Shown in pieces: positions 38,957 through 39,744 of a stretch of DNA of 39,744 bases. The notes beneath the pieces are model-generated. The model saw only the letters and a list, made by a program, of their open reading frames with translations, ran no database searches and had not been told where the DNA came from. How positions within the stretch are numbered: position 1 is the stretch's first letter; each line of letters begins with the position of its first letter. Position numbers and translations under genes: made by a program. Where the stretch lies: assembly GCA_934292955.1 (NCBI GenBank), contig CAKQXZ010000017.1, positions 1 through 39,744 on the forward strand, given 5' to 3'. The DNA comes from an uncultured Clostridia bacterium (GTDB lineage Bacteria; Bacillota_A; Clostridia; Christensenellales; Borkfalkiaceae).

Positions 38957-39744
38957 TTACACTCCGCTGTATGCCGAGAAACCGCCGTCTACGGGAATAA
39001 CCGTTCCCGTCACGAAACCGCTCGCCTTATCGTCGGATAACCATAACAGGCAACCGATGAGATCGCTGATTTCACCGAATTTCTTCATCGGGGTTGCGGC
39101 TAAAATTTTGCCTGTTCTTGCAGTGGGCGTGCCGTCTTCGTTATACAAAAGCGCGCGGTTCTGATTGGTTACGAAGAACCCGGGGGCGATTGCGTTGCAA
39201 CGGATATGGCACGGCGCAAAATGAACGGCAAGCCATTCGGTAAAGTTGGACACGCCCGCTTTCGCCGCAGAGTACGCGGGAATTTTGGTGAGCGGACGGA
39301 ATGCGTTCATAGACGAAATATTTATGATATTGCCGCCCGTTTTTACCATTCCCTCGGCGAAAACCTGCGTTACCAGAAACGCAGACGTGATATTGAGGTC
39401 GAAAACGAATTTAAGTCCGCTTTCGTCGAGCGCGAAAAAGTCTTTTAACCCTTCGGTCCCGAGCATTTCGGGCGACATGGTTTCGTTGTCGCAAGTGGCT
39501 TTCGGGTTGTTTCCGCCCGCGCCGTTTATTAAGATATCGACCTTATCGAATGCTTCGATAACGGTGCTATAAGCCGACTTTATGCTTTCTTTATCCAAAC
39601 AGTTACAACGAATCGCAAGCGCGTTTTCGCCTATTTCGGAAGCAATTTTTTCAGCCGCGTCGTAGTTGATATCGAGTAAAGCGACCTGTGCGCCGCAAGC
39701 CGCAAGAGCCTTTGCGAACTCGCCGCAGATTATTCCGCCCGCAC
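38957..39744 (-). CDS. SDR-family oxidoreductase, probable D-mannonate oxidoreductase (5' end outside window)
   Basis: 262 codons visible; the frame is open to the edge of the window and lacks its start. The Rossmann start is seen in AGGIICGEFAKAL at the edge, LINGAGG follows, and the catalytic Ser-Tyr-Lys set is in NIINISSMNAF and IPAYSAAKAG. The C-terminus GTVIPVDGGFSAYSGV is typical. With uxaC directly downstream, the best guess is the fructuronate reductase/mannonate dehydrogenase of the SDR type (Bacillus YjmF-like). A TTG at 39598 is an internal codon, not the start. Confidence 0.85.
   Translation of the reverse strand, partial: AGGIICGEFAKALAACGAQVALLDINYDAAEKIASEIGENALAIRCNCLDKESIKSAYSTVIEAFDKVDILINGAGGNNPKATCDNETMSPEMLGTEGLKDFFALDESGLKFVFDLNITSAFLVTQVFAEGMVKTGGNIINISSMNAFRPLTKIPAYSAAKAGVSNFTEWLAVHFAPCHIRCNAIAPGFFVTNQNRALLYNEDGTPTARTGKILAATPMKKFGEISDLIGCLLWLSDDKASGFVTGTVIPVDGGFSAYSGV

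Overview
The window looks like a chromosomal segment of a Gram-positive, low-to-moderate G+C anaerobe, most likely a member of the Clostridia. The reasons are a Spo0A-type sporulation regulator with an intact Spo0A_C DNA-binding domain, a radical-SAM activator of anaerobic ribonucleotide reductase, strong AGGAG-type ribosome binding sites, several near-consensus sigma-A promoters (TTGACA-17-TATAAT type) and many hairpin/T-tract terminators. I cannot name the species. An uncultured gut-type lineage is plausible but is not shown by the sequence.

Layout. 1-1000: an IS200-type insertion sequence (single Y1 transposase, no TnpB) beside a tRNA-Arg(CCG). 1190-5200 (minus): guaA, then a trmO/LMW-phosphatase pair, then gapA. 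5500-6000: a probable independent structured RNA with its own terminator, followed by a complete 295-bp MITE with 25-bp perfect inverted ends. 6010-15340 (mostly minus): NYN-LOTUS protein, nrdG-like activase, a Glu-rich disordered protein, a repeat-filled 700-bp gap, a large lipoprotein, two small unknown genes, mreB, maf (apparently leaderless) and spo0A, whose receiver domain lacks the phospho-acceptor Asp. 15600-30320 (minus): one tightly packed block of 14 genes from a perfect consensus promoter (30292-30320) to a 15-bp perfect terminator stem (15606-15639). 30860-36480 (plus): a two-component system, then VTC, DUF4956 and Cthe_2159-type beta-helix lipoprotein genes. 36600-end (minus): ROK kinase, glucuronate isomerase and an SDR dehydrogenase that runs off the window.

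The 14-gene block is the most interesting system. Its gene order is: ligase-like protein with a fused carrier domain, two PlsC acyltransferases, acyl-AMP ligase, stand-alone ACP, an LRAT domain fused to a phosphopantetheinyl transferase, alpha/beta hydrolase, DegV/FakB, GPH-type transporter, FakA, alpha/beta hydrolase with a Cys nucleophile, NodB-type deacetylase, alpha/beta hydrolase, zinc-ribbon membrane protein. There is no ketosynthase or reductase. I therefore infer a pathway that activates ready-made acyl chains by two routes (acyl-phosphate via FakAB; acyl-AMP to acyl-ACP), transfers them to an unknown acceptor, and then trims, modifies or moves the product. Nothing here identifies the product.

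The second unusual element is a dispersed 17-nt motif, CGATAATCGACYTATAG. It occurs about a dozen times, with four exact copies. Most copies sit at gene 3' ends inside or beside terminator hairpins, and one lies in frame inside a coding sequence. Two other interspersed families, the MITE ends and the CTCAGGATGACC-type repeat, fill the longer gaps.
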